A stretch of 64,000 nt of DNA from Bacteroidota bacterium (GTDB lineage: Bacteria; Bacteroidota; Bacteroidia; Chitinophagales; Chitinophagaceae). Below, in pieces: positions 1 through 8,774 of the stretch. The stretch is taken from NCBI GenBank assembly GCA_016868855.1, contig VGFP01000003.1, forward strand, positions 1 through 64,000, read 5' to 3'. Below the pieces are notes generated by a model, which did no database searches, had not been told where the DNA came from, and saw only the letters and a list, made by a program, of their open reading frames with translations. Positions within the stretch are counted from its first letter, which is position 1; the number at the start of each line of letters is the position of its first letter. A program made the translations under genes and the position numbers.

Positions 1-1367
1 TTTCCAATGCAGAATTTAGAGAAAATGAAATCCAGCTGGTCTTCGTTGGTAATGGTGCCTGTAATTTCGCCCAAATGATAGAGACATTGCCGAATGTCAA
101 TGGCAAGCAAATCACCTGGAATATTTTCTGTCATTCCTTTTTGGATTGCCTTGATGGCATCTGAAATTTTTTGCAGTGATTGAAAATGGCGGGCATTTGT
201 CACGACCGTCTGCTCCGAATGAACGCTCCCATGCACAACGGATGTTGAGAGCCTTCTTTTCAATGCATCTATATTGATATCACATTTGGCTGAAATATAG
301 ATCTGGTGTGGCAAACAAGAAGCATTCAGTTGATGAAGAGATGACGGATCATCGATTTTATTTCCCACCAGAAGATAATGCTTCGACAAACGTTTTAATT
401 CTGTTTCAACTTCATACAGCTCATTCTCTTGTGTCTTATTTGCGTCATACAAATACACCACAATATCGGCTGACTTCATTTTTTCTTTGCTTTTTTCAAC
501 CCCGATTGATTCAATTTCATCCATGCTCTCGCGCATACCAGCCGTATCGATCAATCTGAATAATATTCCTTCGATGTTTAGTACTTCCTCGATGGTATCC
601 CTGGTTGTACCAGCAATAGCACTTACAATAGCCCTGTTTTCTCTCAACAATGTATTTAGTAGCGTAGATTTTCCCGCATTGGGTTTTCCAATGATGGCAA
701 CGCTTACCCCATTTTTGATGACATTTCCCAGTTGAAACGATTCAAGCAATGCGTGAACTGTTTTATCCAAATGATCGAGCAGTTTTTTCAACCTGGTCCG
801 GTCAGCAAACTCCACATCTTCCTGGGAAAAATCGAGCTCCAGTTCAATCAAAGCAGAAAAAGAAATCAGCTCTTCTCTCAAATTGGACAATACATGTGAA
901 AATCCTCCTCGTACCTGATTCAATGCTGTTTCTTGTGCAGCCTTTGTACCTGAAGCTATCAGGTCTGCCACTGCCTCTGCCTGCACCAAATCCATTTTTC
1001 CATTGAGAAAAGCACGCATGGTAAACTCACCAGGTTTTGCAAGACGAGCACCTTTCTTGATGCAAAGCTCAATGAGCTGCTGAATGATATAATTCGATCC
1101 ATGACAGGAAATCTCAACGATGTCTTCGCCGGTATATGATTTGGGAGATTTAAAGATGGAGACTACTGCTTCATCCACTTTTGTTTCGCCGTCAACAATC
1201 AAACCCACATGTATGGTATTGGCTGGTTGTTTATCCAACTGTTTGGAAGGGAACACAGCATCCACCAGTTCAATACAACCCTTACCGGAAAGGCGAACAA
1301 CGCCAATGGCACCGATGCCTTGCGGCGTTGCCAAAGCCACGATGATATCATTCCATTGCGTCGACAT
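1..1367 (-). CDS. mnmE: tRNA uridine-5-carboxymethylaminomethyl(34) synthesis GTPase MnmE (3' end cut by window edge)
   Basis: MnmE works with MnmG to modify the wobble uridine U34 of certain tRNAs, using GTP hydrolysis and a methylene-tetrahydrofolate-derived carbon. I translated 455 residues directly from the minus strand. An N-terminal folate-binding domain (about 1-120) is followed by a helical domain with an inserted G domain: P-loop GKPNAGKST at 227-235, TTRDT near 254, DTAG near 274 and NKID near 336. The frame ends in FCIG followed by two bases of a Lys codon, matching the family's C-terminal CxGK motif (Cys453), so only the last codon and stop lie outside the window. The ATG start gives MSTQWNDIIVALATP, a normal family N-terminus. 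It lies downstream of the tonB operon but is separated from it by a terminator. Confidence 0.96.
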   Translation of the reverse strand, partial: MSTQWNDIIVALATPQGIGAIGVVRLSGKGCIELVDAVFPSKQLDKQPANTIHVGLIVDGETKVDEAVVSIFKSPKSYTGEDIVEISCHGSNYIIQQLIELCIKKGARLAKPGEFTMRAFLNGKMDLVQAEAVADLIASGTKAAQETALNQVRGGFSHVLSNLREELISFSALIELELDFSQEDVEFADRTRLKKLLDHLDKTVHALLESFQLGNVIKNGVSVAIIGKPNAGKSTLLNTLLRENRAIVSAIAGTTRDTIEEVLNIEGILFRLIDTAGMRESMDEIESIGVEKSKEKMKSADIVVYLYDANKTQENELYEVETELKRLSKHYLLVGNKIDDPSSLHQLNASCLPHQIYISAKCDINIDALKRRLSTSVVHGSVHSEQTVVTNARHFQSLQKISDAIKAIQKGMTENIPGDLLAIDIRQCLYHLGEITGTITNEDQLDFIFSKFCIG

Positions 1368-1401
1368 GGCGGTAAAATTACGATCTAGTAAGAGAATAAA
1401 T

Positions 1402-1433
1402 AAAAAAGGCCATTTGGTAACCCAAACGGCCTT
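1402..1433 (-). terminator. Rho-independent terminator of the exb-tonB operon
   Basis: Read on the minus strand, a 12-bp stem (1422-1433 with 1406-1417, one mismatch) with a 4-nt loop is followed directly by a run of six T. It sits 20 bases after the tonB stop and before the mnmE start, so it separates the two transcripts. Confidence 0.85.
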
Positions 1434-1453
1434 GTATGGTTTGAAACCTTGTT

Positions 1454-2299
1454 CTATTCAGATAGTTGGAAGGTAACAGGCTGACGGCGATATGCTTTTA
1501 CATTTCTACCGTTCTGGATGGCTGGCTTCCATTTGGGACCCTTTCTGATGGCGTTGACTGCGATTTCAGCAAGTTTTGAACTGGGTGGCAAACAGTTTCC
1601 TACGCCTGCCTCGTTGCAAGGCAATGCGCGAACATCACTCACCACACCTTCTCTGTCCACAATGAAGAGTACGACAACCGTTCCAGAACGACCATCATCT
1701 TGCAGGTCGTCGATGTTTCTTTCGATTTCACGGGTTACATAGCGGGTCCAACCAGATGTACCACCTGGAAACTCAGCATCGATTTCCACTTTCTGGAAGA
1801 TTTTATTTGCATCATCTTCCTTCGGTGCTTCAACAACTGTGCTTTCCACAGGAGGGGCAACAATACCTTCGTCTTTTACACCCTCTTGGTTGATGGTACC
1901 AATCTTGGTTTCTTCCAATTTTTCAATTTCTGGTGGCTTCTCGTCTTCCTTCACCTCTTCGTCTTTTACGACTTTAGGAGGTGTAAACTTGGCCATTTCC
2001 ACTTTTGGCGGCTCTGGTGGTTTAGGAGGAGGTGGCGGTGGTGGTTCATTGGGCTCATCCTGTTTGATTTCTTCCAATTGTACTTCTTTGATCTCAACCT
2101 TGCCTTTTTTATTTCCGGTGGTGAGAGAAGACAAAAAAGAACCCAACAACAACATCAACGCAATTGAGGCAGTAATCACAAGTGAATTCCTCAAACGCTT
2201 GTTGTATTGTGTACGGAGCTCATAAGCACCATAGCTCTTATTTCTACCCTCAAAAACCAGGTCGATAAGATCAGTGCTTAAAATTTTATTTGCATCCAT
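1454..2299 (-). CDS. tonB: TonB family energy transducer
   Basis: TonB links the inner-membrane ExbB/ExbD motor to outer-membrane TonB-dependent receptors. The 281-residue protein has a cytoplasmic N-terminus, one membrane segment at about 37-58 and a proline-rich periplasmic stretch near 80-105 containing PPPPPPPKPPEPP, then an acidic region. The C-terminal TonB domain (about 165-281) includes GTVVVLFIVDREGVVSDV and ends in YRRQPVTFQL, a usual Bacteroidota form. The longer cytoplasmic N-terminus (LIDLVFEGRNKSYGAYELR) is typical of Bacteroidota TonB. It is the last gene of the exbB-exbD-exbD-tonB operon and lies 27 bases after the second exbD. Confidence 0.93.
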   Translation of the reverse strand: MDANKILSTDLIDLVFEGRNKSYGAYELRTQYNKRLRNSLVITASIALMLLLGSFLSSLTTGNKKGKVEIKEVQLEEIKQDEPNEPPPPPPPKPPEPPKVEMAKFTPPKVVKDEEVKEDEKPPEIEKLEETKIGTINQEGVKDEGIVAPPVESTVVEAPKEDDANKIFQKVEIDAEFPGGTSGWTRYVTREIERNIDDLQDDGRSGTVVVLFIVDREGVVSDVRALPCNEAGVGNCLPPSSKLAEIAVNAIRKGPKWKPAIQNGRNVKAYRRQPVTFQLSE

Positions 2300-2326
2300 T
2301 GTAATGCGTTTTTTCTTTTTTCTTCT

Positions 2327-2863
2327 TTATTTGATTCCAGCTGCAGCTTCCGTGATTTTGATCAATTCGTATTCAACCGGTGAAATATCCACCATTGCAT
2401 AGCGTTTGATCTCATTGATGGTCATTTCATCTAAAATATCAACCGTGTTCTTGTAGGTAGCATCAATGGTTGGTTTGATGATCACTACGAGGTCTTCTGG
2501 ATTGGTATTTTGTTTCTTACGAATGATCTCATCTCTGATGGACTTGAAAGTAGCAGTCTTGATTTGGGTAGGATCCATTCCTTCATAATAGTACACCACG
2601 TCTTGTTTACCAAGCATGATGTGAAAGGCACCGGATTCTTTTACCTTGTTCTGCTCTTCAGGTTTGTCAACATCCTTCGGCATATACAAATTCATAGCCG
2701 TTGGTTGAGACATGGTAGTTGTGAAGATGAAGAAGGTAATCAATAAGAATCCGAGATCCACCATTGGAGTCATGTCTACGCGGGTAGATAGCTTTTTGGC
2801 TTTTTTAACGCCTGGACCTTTTTTGTGTCCGTCGTCTCCACCCCCTGAATCTATACTTGCCAT
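2327..2863 (-). CDS. exbD: ExbD/TolR family biopolymer transporter (second copy)
   Basis: ExbD forms the proton-conducting rotor of the Exb motor together with ExbB. This 178-residue protein has a Lys-rich cytoplasmic N-terminus and a single membrane helix starting DMTPMVDLGFLLITFF (about 31-52), carrying the conserved Asp of the family proton path, then a compact periplasmic domain. It differs clearly from the upstream copy (222 residues). The two ExbD copies followed by TonB are a common Bacteroidota arrangement and probably form a mixed complex; that last point is inference. Confidence 0.92.
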   Translation of the reverse strand: MASIDSGGGDDGHKKGPGVKKAKKLSTRVDMTPMVDLGFLLITFFIFTTTMSQPTAMNLYMPKDVDKPEEQNKVKESGAFHIMLGKQDVVYYYEGMDPTQIKTATFKSIRDEIIRKKQNTNPEDLVVIIKPTIDATYKNTVDILDEMTINEIKRYAMVDISPVEYELIKITEAAAGIK

Positions 2864-2889
2864 ATTTGACTTTTTAGTTGATCAATTAA

Positions 2890-3558
2890 TTACTTTCCGC
2901 TTTGGATTTGCTTTTGACGGGTAACATACAATGCAGTTCCAGCAGGCGCGTCTTCAGGCGATGTTACAAGAAGAAATTTATTTTGATCATTCTTCTTGAA
3001 AGCATTGAGGACGTTCTTGAACTGAGGATACTTGGCATTGTTGTCAGCCTTGATCAGCAGGTTCAGTTTTTTTCCAGAGTATGCAGACAATGCATCTCTG
3101 ACCCAATAGTACAATTCACCTCCAGTAGTGTCTGAACAAGGAATACCAGGTTGTTTTTTGAAAACTTCCGTGGTGGAAGGCTCCTCAGGATCCAACGATA
3201 AGAGTCCTTTCAGCTGACTGAATGGAACTCCCACGCTTGGCGCATTGATGAAATTTTTAATTTCTGCGGGACCCAATCCGAGATTTCTGGTTTGATTCAT
3301 GTTCTCGATCAACAACTGTCGAGACTGTGGATTGTCCATGGAAACGAAAACCCTGCCACCTTGATCGATCGATATCATCAATGCATCCTTTTCTGGCAAT
3401 GTCTGAGAAGAAACGGAATTGGGTGTGGTCACCTCAACAGGTTCTTCCGGCTTGAACTTGGTTGCCAACATGAAAAACGACAGGATCAAGAACGCCACGT
3501 CTACGAAGGGCGTCATGTCGTTTTCGGGTGCATGTTTTTTTATTTTGACACTTGGCAT
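2890..3558 (-). CDS. exbD: ExbD/TolR family biopolymer transporter (first copy)
   Basis: Second ExbD-type rotor subunit of the operon. The 222-residue protein begins with a short basic segment, then DMTPFVDVAFLILSFFML (about 15-35), the membrane helix with the conserved Asp. The periplasmic part is longer than in the neighbouring copy: residues about 95-135 form an insertion rich in Asn, Gly and Pro before the typical ExbD fold (LNLLIKADNNAKYPQFKNV). It lies 26 bases before the next exbD and 55 bases after exbB, so co-transcription is likely. Confidence 0.92.
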   Translation of the reverse strand: MPSVKIKKHAPENDMTPFVDVAFLILSFFMLATKFKPEEPVEVTTPNSVSSQTLPEKDALMISIDQGGRVFVSMDNPQSRQLLIENMNQTRNLGLGPAEIKNFINAPSVGVPFSQLKGLLSLDPEEPSTTEVFKKQPGIPCSDTTGGELYYWVRDALSAYSGKKLNLLIKADNNAKYPQFKNVLNAFKKNDQNKFLLVTSPEDAPAGTALYVTRQKQIQSGK

Positions 3559-3613
3559 GTTTACATTTTTTTAAATGAAGCTATCTAATTTCCATTCTTG
3601 TGAACAGAAACAA

Positions 3614-4474
3614 TTACTTGTATTGAGAAGCAAAGCTTTGAGTAAGGGTAAATCCAGACTCATCAATACCGTAAGTGATAGCATCTATCCTGGTAGTAAA
3701 CACATTGTACATCATCAAGGCAACGGAAGAGGTACCGATACCCAATGCTGTATTGTAGAGTGCTTCAGAGATACCAACCGCTAGTTCAGCAGCAGCACCT
3801 GATCCACCTTCTTCACCAAGAGAAGAGAATGATTTGATCATACCCAATACTGTTCCCAACAAGGCAACCAATGTACCAAGAGAGGTCAAAGTAGAGAGGA
3901 ATACCAAGTTCTTTTGCAACATCGGAAGTTCAAGGGCAGTAGCTTCTTCGACTTCTTTTTGAATGGCAAGAACTTTTTGCTCTGTGTTCAAAGCGTTGTC
4001 AGTCAACATCTCTTTGTACTTTTTCAAACCTGCTTTCATTACGTTTCCTACACTTCCCTTTTGCTTGTCGCATTCTGCAAGAGCAGCATCTACATTTTTA
4101 TTGGCAAGATGGAATTGTACCTTACGTACAAACTCGTCGTTGTTTCCTGTTCCGCTGGCTTTCTTAATGGTAAGAAAACGCTCGATAGAAAATACAACTA
4201 CCATCAGGAAGGCACCGATCAGCAATGGTACGATGATACCACCTTCGTACATTCTGTTCCAAGCACCTTTGGGACCTTTATGGGATGGCCAGAAACCACC
4301 TAACTCATCTGGCTTGGTAAAGCCGTCAGGATTTCCCAAAATGAATCTCCAGATACAATATCCGGCAATAATGCAAATGATTGGAGCCAGATAAGAAATT
4401 GCGTTACCACCACCTTTTTTGGGTTGTGCTGATGTGGTTGACTTAGCAGCCGCTGTTGGTTTTGTTTCAGCCAT
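3614..4474 (-). CDS. exbB: MotA/TolQ/ExbB proton channel family protein
   Basis: ExbB is the pentameric stator of the TonB-powering motor in the inner membrane. The 286-residue protein has an Ala/Lys/Thr-rich cytoplasmic start, a first hydrophobic segment at about 26-46, a second at about 76-98, a cytoplasmic helical domain, and two further helices near 190-215 and 230-255, including LLGTVLGMIKSFSSLG, the signature region of the family. The extra N-terminal helix is common in Bacteroidota ExbB. It is the first gene of the operon. I see no perfect -7 element upstream; TAAACTTTTG on the minus strand near 4560-4569 is only a weak candidate. Confidence 0.93.
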   Translation of the reverse strand: MAETKPTAAAKSTTSAQPKKGGGNAISYLAPIICIIAGYCIWRFILGNPDGFTKPDELGGFWPSHKGPKGAWNRMYEGGIIVPLLIGAFLMVVVFSIERFLTIKKASGTGNNDEFVRKVQFHLANKNVDAALAECDKQKGSVGNVMKAGLKKYKEMLTDNALNTEQKVLAIQKEVEEATALELPMLQKNLVFLSTLTSLGTLVALLGTVLGMIKSFSSLGEEGGSGAAAELAVGISEALYNTALGIGTSSVALMMYNVFTTRIDAITYGIDESGFTLTQSFASQYK

Positions 4475-4758
4475 GACTTACGTTTTTTGGTTAAAGATTT
4501 CCTTTGGTTTTAAAATGTTTACAAGAACCTCTAAAATAACCCTTTGTATTCAAGAAAACAAAAGTTTAGGTAGAGGGCAGAGCAAGATAATAAAATTGAC
4601 CAAAAAATGCAACGGGGTGAAAAAAAATTAAAAAAAATCCAAACTGGCACAATTTTTTCCACCAAAAATCATCCAGACACAAACAAGAATTAAAAAAGAG
4701 ATAATACCCACGAAACACCACAGAAACATTATATTTACCCACTCAAAAATCCACAAAA
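4475..4758. other. Divergent intergenic region between exbB and the metalloprotease gene
   Basis: This AT-rich 284-base gap must hold two outward promoters. On the plus strand TATATTTA (4730-4737) is a one-mismatch -7 element 21 bases before the metalloprotease ATG. On the minus strand only a loose candidate is visible. No conserved RNA or small gene was recognised. Confidence 0.5.
4730..4737 (+). promoter_or_regulatory. Candidate -7 promoter element of the metalloprotease gene
   Basis: TATATTTA matches the Bacteroidota -7 consensus TAnnTTTG except for the last base and ends 21 bases before the ATG. The same octamer precedes the peroxiredoxin and Asp-box protein genes in this window. No clear -33 TTTG is seen. 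Confidence 0.35.
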
Positions 4759-7317
4759 ATGAATATTTTTTCGACCAAGGCTTTATTCCTGACATGTAGC
4801 ATGTTAGTGGGAATAGAATCCATGCAGGCCCAGAATCGCAGAGACCAGGCCCCTCCACCACCAGCTGCCCCGGCTGCAGCTCCAGCTGCTCCAGCAGCTC
4901 CCCCTGCCCCTCCTAAAACTGGACCCAGATCTTACAAGGAATTGATTACTCCCAAGGCAAAGACCAGCAAGGGACTCTTCAATGTGCATAAAATAGACGA
5001 CAAGTTCTACTTTGAAATCAAGGAATCCCTCTTTGGCAGAGAAATCATGGCCATTACCAGATTTTCCAAAGTAGCAGGCGGCGGCGGTGTTTATGGTGGT
5101 GAACTTGCCAACCAGCAGGTAGTGAAATTTGAAAAAGGTCCGGATAACAAAGTATTCATGCGAGTTGTCACAGTGATCAGCGTTGCAGATTCTTCTCAAC
5201 CGATCTACAAGGCAGTTAAAAATTCCAACCTCGATCCCATTGCTGCATCATTTGATATCAAAGCATTCGGTGCTGATTCGACAGGTGCCATCATCGATGT
5301 AACTGATTATTTCAAAGGTGACAACCAAGCTGTTTCCATGAGTCCAGCTGCCAAAAGAAGATTAAGCCTTACAGCTATTCAGTCTGACAAATCTTATATA
5401 GAGTCTATCAAAAGTTTTCCGATCAACACTGAAGTAAGATCTGTGAAAACTTTTGGTGCAAGTGCTGCCATGCCAGGCATGGGCGCAGCTCCATCTCCAT
5501 TCCCCAGCGCATCTTTGCCTGCAGCCAATGCAGCAGGAGTTATAACACTTGAAATCAACAACTCTTTCATTCTGCTGCCAGAAAAACCCATGCAGAAAAG
5601 ATTGAATGATATCAGAACAGGATATTTTGTAGATGATTACACTGTGTATAGTGATGATCAACAAAAAACAGAAGAATCATCGTTTATTGTTCGCTGGAAA
5701 TTGCAACCCAAAAAAGAGGACGTGGAAAAATGGAAAAGAGGCGAAATGGTTGAACCAGAGAAGCCTATCGTATATTATATTGATCCTGCCACACCTAAAA
5801 AATGGAGATCCTATCTTATACAAGGTGTGAACGATTGGCAGGCAGCATTTGAAAAAGCGGGATTCAAAAATGCCATCATGGGAAAAGAATGGCCCGAGGG
5901 AGATTCTACCATGAGCCTGGAAGATGCCCGCTATTCAGTAATCAGGTACTTCGCATCAGACATACAAAATGCTTACGGTCCAAATGTACATGACCCCAGA
6001 AGCGGTGAAATTCTCGAAAGCCATATTGGATGGTATCACAATGTCATGAGCCTCTTGCATGATTGGTATTTTGTGCAAACTGCAGCTGTTGATCCGGAAG
6101 CTCGCAAAATGAAGTTTGACGATGATCTCATGGGAAATCTGATCAGATTTGTTTCTTCACATGAAGTGGGACACACCCTGGGACTCAGACACAACATGGG
6201 ATCCAGCAGCAAAACACCTGTTGAGAAATTGCGTGACAAAGCATGGGTCGAAGCAAATGGACATACAGCATCCATCATGGACTATGCACGATTCAATTAC
6301 GTTGCACAACCTGAAGATAATATCAGCAGGGCTGGTCTATTCCCCCGCATTGGCGAATATGACAAATGGGCGATTGAATGGGGATATGGATATGGCGCAG
6401 ACAACGAAGAAGATGACAAAAAACAAAGAAATAAACTGTACAACGAGCGACTCTCAAAGAATCCCCGAGTATGGTTTGGTACCTATGAATATGGCAATCT
6501 CTCCGATCCAAGAACACAAAGTGAAGATTTAGGTGACAATGCCATGAAAGCAAGCGACTATGGAGTAAAGAACCTGAAAAGAATAATGGCCAAATTGCCT
6601 GAGTGGACAAAAGAGGAAGGCGACAGGTATCAAAACCTGCAACAGATGTACGGACAAGTGGTGTCACAATTCAACAGATACCTCGGACATGTTGCAAGAA
6701 ATATTGGAGGATATTATGAAACACCAAAATCAGTTGAACAAGCAGGTGATGTATTTGAGGTAACGCCAAAAGCCATTCAAAAAGAAGCTGTTGCATTTGT
6801 AAACAATCACCTTTTCACAACCCCTGAATGGATGTTGAATTATAACATCTTGAATAAAATCAACAGCCCGGTAAGTGATCAACTCAGTACCATTCAAGAC
6901 AATGTACTGGCAAGCGTTTTGTCTGCCTCTAGGTTGACAAAAATGGCGGTGCATGCGAACAGATTTCCAAATGCCTATACAGTTGATGAATTGCTGAATG
7001 ACATGGAGAAAAATATTCTCAGCGAATGGACTGCCAAGAAATCAATCGATGGCCACAGAAGAAATTTGCAGAAAAGCTATGTCGAGAGAATGATTGCCCT
7101 GCTTGGAACCAATGCAGCATCTCCCGCCATGGGTGGATTCACGGTGAGTACGTCGGTTGACAGCAAAAAGACAGATGTATACTCTGTAGTCAGAGGTCAT
7201 TTGAATGCAATGAAAAATGCCTCACAAGCTGCAGCATCCGTTGCTACAGACAACATGACCAAATATCATTTGCAGGATATAACAGAAAGAATCAAAAGGG
7301 CTTTGGAGCCTAAATAA
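4759..7317 (+). CDS. Secreted zinc-dependent metalloprotease (DUF5117/DUF5118/DUF4953 type)
   Basis: A probable periplasmic or secreted zinc peptidase of 852 residues. A signal peptide (about 1-25, ending in MQAQ) is followed by a low-complexity Ala/Pro stretch at about 31-54. The N-terminal half fits the DUF5118 and DUF5117 domains that accompany this peptidase family. The zinc motif HEVGHTLGLRH occupies 468-478, an HExxHxxGxxH metzincin-type site, with a downstream SIMDYARFNY Met-turn-like segment. The C-terminal part is helical. Length is usual for the family. It is transcribed divergently from exbB and converges with the permease gene. The substrate is unknown. Confidence 0.9.
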   Translation: MNIFSTKALFLTCSMLVGIESMQAQNRRDQAPPPPAAPAAAPAAPAAPPAPPKTGPRSYKELITPKAKTSKGLFNVHKIDDKFYFEIKESLFGREIMAITRFSKVAGGGGVYGGELANQQVVKFEKGPDNKVFMRVVTVISVADSSQPIYKAVKNSNLDPIAASFDIKAFGADSTGAIIDVTDYFKGDNQAVSMSPAAKRRLSLTAIQSDKSYIESIKSFPINTEVRSVKTFGASAAMPGMGAAPSPFPSASLPAANAAGVITLEINNSFILLPEKPMQKRLNDIRTGYFVDDYTVYSDDQQKTEESSFIVRWKLQPKKEDVEKWKRGEMVEPEKPIVYYIDPATPKKWRSYLIQGVNDWQAAFEKAGFKNAIMGKEWPEGDSTMSLEDARYSVIRYFASDIQNAYGPNVHDPRSGEILESHIGWYHNVMSLLHDWYFVQTAAVDPEARKMKFDDDLMGNLIRFVSSHEVGHTLGLRHNMGSSSKTPVEKLRDKAWVEANGHTASIMDYARFNYVAQPEDNISRAGLFPRIGEYDKWAIEWGYGYGADNEEDDKKQRNKLYNERLSKNPRVWFGTYEYGNLSDPRTQSEDLGDNAMKASDYGVKNLKRIMAKLPEWTKEEGDRYQNLQQMYGQVVSQFNRYLGHVARNIGGYYETPKSVEQAGDVFEVTPKAIQKEAVAFVNNHLFTTPEWMLNYNILNKINSPVSDQLSTIQDNVLASVLSASRLTKMAVHANRFPNAYTVDELLNDMEKNILSEWTAKKSIDGHRRNLQKSYVERMIALLGTNAASPAMGGFTVSTSVDSKKTDVYSVVRGHLNAMKNASQAAASVATDNMTKYHLQDITERIKRALEPK

Positions 7318-7330
7318 TAAAAAGTTGTGG

Positions 7331-7390
7331 GTTGTAAGTTATAAGTTTTGAGTTTCAATTTTATATGAACGATTACTTATAACTTACAAC
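7331..7390. repeat. 16-bp inverted repeat in a convergent intergenic gap
   Basis: The arms 7331-7346 (GTTGTAAGTTATAAGT) and 7375-7390 are perfect reverse complements separated by 28 bases. The surrounding sequence is made of related AAGTT/AACTT words. It lies between two convergent genes and could act as a weak bidirectional terminator or mRNA 3' hairpin, but there is no GC-rich stem. Confidence 0.6.
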
Positions 7391-7406
7391 TTAAAACTTT
7401 CAACCC

Positions 7407-8690
7407 CTACTCGTAGCGCAATGCCACGATCGGATCTAACTTAGATGCCTTCATAGCCGGATAAATGCCGGCAATCAATCCAACTGCTGAACAGATCAAG
7501 ATACCCACACCAATGATTCCCCATGGAATGAAAAATGATGTATCCATGAGGCTTCCAACCAGGTTGCCAATGATGACACCCAGCAATATGCCAATTATAG
7601 CACCCATCAGACTGATGAGTGTTGACTCAAATAAAAATTGTGCACGAATTGAATTGCGCTTCCCACCCAACGCCTTGATCAATCCCACTTCTTTGGTTCT
7701 TTCTGTAACAGCCACCAACATGATGTTCATCAACCCAATGGCCGCCCCGATGAGTGTAATGAATCCAATAGCACCTGCTGCAGCAGAAATGGTGCCAAGC
7801 AGTTTGATAAAAGTCTCTGCAATGCTGTCGCTCTTGTCTATATAAAAATTATTATCCTCGGTCGTTGTCAATCCCCTTACATTTCTGAAATACCCCTCGG
7901 CTTCTCCAATGGCAGGTTGAAGGCGATTGATGTCGTCTACCATCACTGCAAGTTGATATGATTGATTTTTATTGGCATAGCGTTGTTTCACATTGGTGTA
8001 GGTCGCAAAAATCACATTGTCGGCCTGCAAAAAAGCACTGGCCCCCTTCTCCTTGGTGACACCAATGACTCTGTATTTGTTTGCGCCGACTCGAATGACT
8101 TTATCCAGTGCCCTGTCACTTCTTGACCCAAAAAGTTTTGTCGCAACATCTTTTCCTATGATACAAATATCCTGTCCGCTTTCAATTTCATTTCGATTGA
8201 AATTTCGTCCAAATGCAATTTCGTAGCCATTCAATTTAAGATAGTTGTCATCCCCACCATTCAGTGAAACCGTGGGATTTGTTTTTTTATTTTCATATGT
8301 CACTACCTGACTTCTTGGACCGTTGATTCCGATGCTGACATCTGAAGGAAACTCATACCCTTCCTTGAATTGCTTGGCTTGTTGATAGGTGATGATTTGG
8401 CCCGTGCTGGATTTCTTGACCCTTCGCTGTGAACCTACTTTTGATTGTGTAACATCTGCACGATCTCCTCCTCCCATCATCATCCTCCTTTCTCTGAATC
8501 TGATGCTGAATGCGTTGGCCCCCATGGTTGAAAAACTGTCACGCAGGCTATTGTTCATCGCCTGAATGGCTGTGATGATGCCAACAAGCGCCATGATGCC
8601 GAAAGCAATGATGGCAACTGTAATTCCCGTACGAAGCTTGTTGGCTCTTACCGTTCTCCAGGCAAGAGATAGATTGTCAGCTAATTTCAT
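7407..8690 (-). CDS. ABC transporter permease, MacB/FtsX type
   Basis: A 427-residue inner-membrane permease of the MacB/LolC/FtsX fold. One N-terminal helix (about 21-43, after [15 protein letters not shown]) is followed by a large periplasmic MacB-PCD domain (about 45-290) and three C-terminal helices (near 300-325, 350-380 and 390-415), ending in the typical [18 protein letters not shown]. Such proteins do mechanical work across the envelope (lipoprotein release, peptide or antibiotic export) with an ATPase partner. No ATPase gene is adjacent, so the partner must be encoded elsewhere. It follows nuoN by 84 bases on the same strand; the gap has no clear terminator, so some readthrough from nuo is possible. 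Confidence 0.88.
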   Translation of the reverse strand: MKLADNLSLAWRTVRANKLRTGITVAIIAFGIMALVGIITAIQAMNNSLRDSFSTMGANAFSIRFRERRMMMGGGDRADVTQSKVGSQRRVKKSSTGQIITYQQAKQFKEGYEFPSDVSIGINGPRSQVVTYENKKTNPTVSLNGGDDNYLKLNGYEIAFGRNFNRNEIESGQDICIIGKDVATKLFGSRSDRALDKVIRVGANKYRVIGVTKEKGASAFLQADNVIFATYTNVKQRYANKNQSYQLAVMVDDINRLQPAIGEAEGYFRNVRGLTTTEDNNFYIDKSDSIAETFIKLLGTISAAAGAIGFITLIGAAIGLMNIMLVAVTERTKEVGLIKALGGKRNSIRAQFLFESTLISLMGAIIGILLGVIIGNLVGSLMDTSFFIPWGIIGVGILICSAVGLIAGIYPAMKASKLDPIVALRYE

Positions 8691-8774
8691 CTGGTAAAAT
8701 TAGTGAAAGACAGAAAAGCGGATCAAAAAGATTGATGAACGGATATCAAAGCATGATAAATAACAGCTTTCTGC

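Noticed and set aside
1700-2225. Long plus-strand frames of 128-155 codons opposite tonB
   Set aside because: They are shadows of the proline-rich tonB coding region; products are low-complexity Trp/Arg or Gly/Ser runs with no family features.
4804-5199. 131-codon minus-strand frame opposite the metalloprotease signal and Ala/Pro region
   Set aside because: Trp/Ser/Arg-rich antisense of an Ala/Pro-rich coding stretch, a typical artefact.
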